In this document: positions 57,461 to 61,230 of the stretch, one piece after another
How the letters are laid out: every line of letters begins with the position of its first letter
Position numbering within the stretch: the first letter of the stretch is position 1
Assembly (NCBI GenBank): GCA_944376195.1
Contig: CALWBW010000008.1
Location: 1 to 61,230 of the forward strand
Direction: 5' to 3'
Length of the DNA stretch: 61,230 nucleotides
Origin: an uncultured Clostridia bacterium
GTDB taxonomy: Bacteria; Bacillota; Clostridia; Oscillospirales; QAMX01
Notes under the pieces: generated by a model
Database searches by the model: none
Seen by the model: only the letters and a program-made list of their open reading frames with translations
What the model was told of the DNA's origin: nothing
Position numbers and translations under genes: made by a program

Positions 57461-60400
57461 TTAATACTGAGTCCAATCAGGATCTTCTGTAAGCTTCGTC
57501 CAACTCTCGTGTATACCGTCGGGCTTACGCTCAAACTCATGGCTATTGGTAGCCTCCTGCACCGCCAGATAATGCCAATCTTCCGGGCTATTATCCGGCC
57601 ATACAATCATATCTCTAAGAAGATCATTTTCATTTTCTGGAAGTCTCTGGAGAACACGGTTAATCATAGTCATAGCTTCTGCACGGGTAATATAACTGTC
57701 AGGTCGGAAAGTGCCATCTGGGTAGCCTGCAATCCAGCCAAGCACCACTGCACGTTCTATTTCAGCTTCTGCCCAATGCCCGTCAATGTCTGTAAAATTG
57801 CTATCTCCTACCGTGCGACCAGTATCAAATCGTGCACAGATAGCCGCGAACTCCGCACGGGTAATCGGGGCATTTGGATCAAAAATGTCAGATATACGCC
57901 CCTTGAAGATACCAAGAGCTTCCATCGTTGAAACTTCGGTATTATACCAATCATCCGCATACACATCGGAAAAGCTGTTTTCCTCTGTCAGGTTAGATAT
58001 TCGCACCTCATCGGCCAAAAGGCGGAAAAAGATCGTTGCCACTTCAGCTCGAGTAATATCTTCTTCCGGTCCCACTGTACCGTCAGGACGACCGATTATA
58101 TAAGCAAAATGATCATCACCATTGAGTAATTCCGGCACACCCGAAATCTTCCATCCGGCATATACCGTTTTATTGGAAGTCATTTTAACATTTGTGATCT
58201 TTTGTGTAAGTTCAGAATCTGCATACCAGCCGGTAAATGTATATCCTTCACGAGTTGGTACCTTATTTAGTTCAACAGTTGTACCGCTGGCATATCTTTC
58301 GTTGCTATACTTCGTTCCACCATTTGATTCATAGCTGAGAGTGTAATAGATCGTACCTCCGCCGCTAGTGCCGCCGCCCGTGCTGCCACCATCTCCATCA
58401 CCAATACCGCCGCCGGCACGAGTCTCCCACACAAGAGCAAATGGTGAAAAACCAGTAGCGCCTATTTCTAATACAACATGTGTATCTGTTACATTTTTGA
58501 TAGCCACTTCGTTTACAGTACAGCTATCAATACGCTCTTGGATCTGACCACTCTGCATATCTCGGTGAAGTCCTTCAAAGTGCAGCAGGGTAAACGCTGT
58601 ATTCTTAGTAGTTCCTCCCGGTAACGGCCAATACACCGTAACATTTTGTCCGTTACCCAGTGTATCGACAGCCGTTACCCAAGTATTTCCGTTATTCGTG
58701 TCAACAAGATCGAGATACTTGAACTCATAGTGACGCTTATGGTTCGCTCCCACATCACCAAGCGTTTCGTCCCCCCTTGTTTTGAGCGCATCAGTTCGTA
58801 TGGTTGAGTCAGGATCTTCTTCAATAATGCTATCAAAAAGTAGCGCTATCCCCAAAGGATCAGCCTGAACCCCATTGCCGTTAATTAAGTAAATCGTCCC
58901 ATCAGGCGCGGTAACGGCAGGTTCCTTTTCTTTTAATTCTACGGTGTCTTCTTTTGCAACTATGGGGGTCTTGACTTCTGTTGTTGTACCCCGAACGGTC
59001 AGAGTAGCGACTGCCGAGGAATCAACACCATAGGTATAACCGTCATAGGTGATGGTAACAGGAGTAACCAGATCACCGGGGTAAATGCTCATGTCAAGTG
59101 TTTGATTGATGTATTCTCCAACAGCAAAGCTATCACTGACGACAAGGTCATCTCCATCCTTAAACTGTACACGGACGGGATCTTGCCCCTCAAAACCGCA
59201 TGACTCCAGTTTATAGATGGTGCTACTTTTACCATCGTAAGATACAGCTTTCCACTGTTTTGTGCCGCTTACAAATCTCAAATCTGTGATATCTTCACCG
59301 GATGCAGCAAGCGCAGCTTCCAAAGTATCGGGCAACTCGATCGTAAAGCCCGGGATGGGCAAAGAGCTGCTGCCTTGAATCACAATATTGCCGTTCTCTT
59401 CACCTACAACTCCATTATAACCTTTGCTTCCGCCCATATAGACCGTCATATTTTCCGGTGTGACGGTTACTGGTTTCATGACATTAAAAGAAACGTTTAC
59501 TGTTTCCGTTACTCCACGGTCGGTAAAAATGGAAATTGTTTCGTTATATGTATTTTCCGTCAACCCTGTTTTTGGCTGAATATCAAAGGTTGCCGTTTCA
59601 TTGGGTGACAAGACCGTGGCAGAAAGTAACCCGATCTCATAATTTTCTGAAAATGGCTGATCCAGTATTATTGTCTGGTTTCCTGTATTCCGGACCGTCA
59701 CTATCTGCGCACGCAACGGGGCATAGCCTGCTGTTTCAGTACCAAAATCCAGTACTTGAGGCGTCACTGATATAGCATAGATACCCCCATGGGCTGCTTT
59801 CAGGGCCAAATTTTCGCTGATTGTGCCCCCAGCCGGCAACGTATATTTTATTGCATTTCCGGAATCAGCACAACTCCAACGATAGGAACTGTCGTCTTTA
59901 TACCAGCCATCAATAGCATGGGTGCATTCAGACAGAACACAACCGGCATTGTCGGCTCCCAAGCTCACAGCACAGCGATCTGAATTGATATATAAATCGC
60001 TACCGGATACTGTTGCTGTATTATCGTACAACTGGACACTATTGCCGATTGCTACTTCGCCTGCATATACAAAAATTCCTCCGCCATTTTTTGCAGAGTT
60101 TCCGATGATTTTACCGCCATTGAGTCTCACTTCTGCGTCCGGATGAGTTGCATATACAAAAACAGCGCCGCCGTACCCATAGGAATTTGCGTCACAGTCT
60201 GTAATTGTTCCGCCATCCATAATGAACCTTGTAGGATTACTGGTGTATATACAAACTGCACCGCCGCCATACCATCCATCCGTACAATTGCGGATAATAC
60301 CCCCATGCATGTGAAATAGAGCTGTAGATCGGGGATTTGTTCCTATTACACTGCCGCCTGACAGTCCCACTGCGCCGCCGTGTACACCAGTACAGTTTTC

Positions 60401-61000
60401 TATGATGCCGTCATACATGTGAAATTGACCATTTTCATCTACATAGACCCCACCGGTAAGGCTAATGTTATTGACACAGGATGTGATCATTCCGCCATAC
60501 ATATTAAACGTCGATTGATCATATACCGATACTCCGGCAACCGTAGAATAGGCAACAGATGGTCCCAGTGTTACTCCATCATACATGTCTAGTTGGGCGC
60601 TATCTTTCATAGAGATAAGCGGGTGGATCATATCTGTCGAGCACAGAGTTAATATGGACTCTTCTGGCAATGCCGTATTGCCTAATTGTAATAAAGCTTC
60701 ACCAGACAGATTAATACACGCATTGTTCATCAGCGTAATGGTATGGCCGCCGCCAAGTAATGTAACGGTTTTATTACGAATAGTCAGATTGCTGGAAACC
60801 TCAACACTGCGAAGTAGGAGAATTGTTCCGGAATCAACTACATTATTCACCGCTTCTGCCAATGTTCCTTGCTGCGTTTCCCCTGTTGCAGTAGTATACG
60901 TCGCTTCCTCCTGAATAGCCAGTGCGGATATCGGAAGTAAAGAAATTATTAAGCATATACTTAAAAGAACTGTAATACTCTGTTTTATTGCTTTGTGCAT
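57461..61000 (-). CDS. Large secreted beta-helix protein with InlB-type repeat and SLH domains
   Basis: 1179-residue surface protein. Signal peptide KQSITVLLSICLIISLLPIS ends at ALA near residue 28. Residues about 60-345 form a right-handed beta-helix-like region with recurrent MYGG/MHGG/MDGG...I...NC turns. A beta-sandwich region (about 405-870) follows, then a Gly/Ser linker (GGGIGDGDGGSTGGG). A Listeria-Bacteroides (InlB) repeat lies near 885-950 (YTFTGWY, KTVYAGW). Three SLH motifs (about 960-1120; ITRAEVA, ITRAEFA, ITRAEAM) would bind secondary wall polymer. AAAGGAG precedes the ATG. Less GC-rich than the rest of the window. Probably an adhesin or S-layer-associated protein. Confidence 0.88.
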   Translation of the reverse strand: MHKAIKQSITVLLSICLIISLLPISALAIQEEATYTTATGETQQGTLAEAVNNVVDSGTILLLRSVEVSSNLTIRNKTVTLLGGGHTITLMNNACINLSGEALLQLGNTALPEESILTLCSTDMIHPLISMKDSAQLDMYDGVTLGPSVAYSTVAGVSVYDQSTFNMYGGMITSCVNNISLTGGVYVDENGQFHMYDGIIENCTGVHGGAVGLSGGSVIGTNPRSTALFHMHGGIIRNCTDGWYGGGAVCIYTSNPTRFIMDGGTITDCDANSYGYGGAVFVYATHPDAEVRLNGGKIIGNSAKNGGGIFVYAGEVAIGNSVQLYDNTATVSGSDLYINSDRCAVSLGADNAGCVLSECTHAIDGWYKDDSSYRWSCADSGNAIKYTLPAGGTISENLALKAAHGGIYAISVTPQVLDFGTETAGYAPLRAQIVTVRNTGNQTIILDQPFSENYEIGLLSATVLSPNETATFDIQPKTGLTENTYNETISIFTDRGVTETVNVSFNVMKPVTVTPENMTVYMGGSKGYNGVVGEENGNIVIQGSSSLPIPGFTIELPDTLEAALAASGEDITDLRFVSGTKQWKAVSYDGKSSTIYKLESCGFEGQDPVRVQFKDGDDLVVSDSFAVGEYINQTLDMSIYPGDLVTPVTITYDGYTYGVDSSAVATLTVRGTTTEVKTPIVAKEDTVELKEKEPAVTAPDGTIYLINGNGVQADPLGIALLFDSIIEEDPDSTIRTDALKTRGDETLGDVGANHKRHYEFKYLDLVDTNNGNTWVTAVDTLGNGQNVTVYWPLPGGTTKNTAFTLLHFEGLHRDMQSGQIQERIDSCTVNEVAIKNVTDTHVVLEIGATGFSPFALVWETRAGGGIGDGDGGSTGGGTSGGGTIYYTLSYESNGGTKYSNERYASGTTVELNKVPTREGYTFTGWYADSELTQKITNVKMTSNKTVYAGWKISGVPELLNGDDHFAYIIGRPDGTVGPEEDITRAEVATIFFRLLADEVRISNLTEENSFSDVYADDWYNTEVSTMEALGIFKGRISDIFDPNAPITRAEFAAICARFDTGRTVGDSNFTDIDGHWAEAEIERAVVLGWIAGYPDGTFRPDSYITRAEAMTMINRVLQRLPENENDLLRDMIVWPDNSPEDWHYLAVQEATNSHEFERKPDGIHESWTKLTEDPDWTQY

Positions 61001-61060
61001 GGTATTGTTCTCCTTTCATCTTCTTTCCTGCTATAATCTAATATTACTTTTTTGATAATA

Positions 61061-61109
61061 AAAAGGTGCATCCCGCCCACGAAATAACCGTAGGCAAGAT
61101 GCACCTTTT
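61061..61109. terminator. Bidirectional terminator upstream of the SLH gene
   Basis: AAAAGGTGCATC and GATGCACCTTTT pair, extended inward by CCGCC/GGCAA-type pairs. T runs occur on both strands, so transcripts from the right should end here. The SLH gene then needs a promoter within 61010-61059 (a weak TTATCA-N16-TTATAG is present on minus). Confidence 0.8.
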
Positions 61110-61154
61110 CTTGCATCAAAAAAATATTTTAAACAATACAAATAGACAGACTTA

Positions 61155-61230
<76 letters not shown>

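Overview
The window looks like chromosomal DNA of an anaerobic, spore-forming Gram-positive bacterium of the Clostridia, probably Oscillospiraceae-like (inference). Sporulation genes are present (cotJABC, spoIIP, gpr, a SpoIVFB-like protease). So are a glycyl-radical pyruvate formate-lyase with its activase, NusA-operon genes in Firmicute order (rimP-nusA-rnpM-ylxQ-infB-rbfA), FloA/NfeD, and S-layer-homology (SLH) surface domains. Most of it is moderately GC-rich, with TTG/GTG starts and strong GGAGG ribosome sites. The far right (about 56.7-61.2 kb) is visibly more AT-rich. I saw no tRNA, rRNA, CRISPR array, intact insertion sequence or prophage.

Layout. 1-9.5 kb: a left-truncated AlaX-type editing protein, an AI-2E family permease, a complete polar amino-acid ABC importer, an AbgB-like M20 amidohydrolase, a small membrane protein, an NCS2 purine permease and RidA. 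9.6-15.5 kb: parA-parB-serS, a SLOG protein, and an Asp23/DAK2 (FakA-like) pair. 15.5-20 kb: a ZTP (pfl) riboswitch with a perfect terminator in front of pflB-pflA, then the cotJ spore-coat operon. 20.2-27.8 kb: the rimP-nusA-infB translation operon, ending in an in-frame RbfA-NrnA fusion, then a GDSL hydrolase and an unknown membrane protein. 27.9-30.1 kb: a LysR regulator divergent from a CPA2 antiporter, with two inverted repeats between them. 30.3-36.2 kb: two convergent GH51 arabinofuranosidases, one joined by ATGA overlaps to trkA-trkH. 36.4-41.5 kb: an M23 peptidase, a LarA-family racemase, and an alcohol dehydrogenase / aldo-keto reductase / FucU mutarotase cassette. 41.5-42.4 kb: a decayed stretch with a broken gene. 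42.5-50.7 kb (minus strand): copA, spoIIP, gpr with a hairpin over its ribosome site, a NUDIX hydrolase, and a radical-SAM pair with an M50 protease. 50.8-54.7 kb: an rRNA methyltransferase and a FloA/NfeD operon with a 30-codon leader ORF and two uncharacterised small proteins. 54.8-61.2 kb: an orphan solute-binding lipoprotein, a 1179-residue SLH surface protein, and 19 perfect CTGT units running off the window edge.

How the genes work together. Carbon and nitrogen appear to enter through the amino-acid importer, the purine permease and the arabinofuranosidases. Pyruvate is split by PflB/PflA under purine/one-carbon (ZTP) control. TrkAH and the CPA2 antiporter handle monovalent cations. The sporulation genes cover coat formation (CotJ), engulfment (SpoIIP) and germination (Gpr). 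The points most worth checking are the RbfA-NrnA fusion, the gpr ribosome-site hairpin, the FloA-locus small genes, the GH51-trk coupling, the paired operators at 28.8 kb, the LarA/ADH/AKR/FucU cluster, and the tetranucleotide repeat at the right edge.
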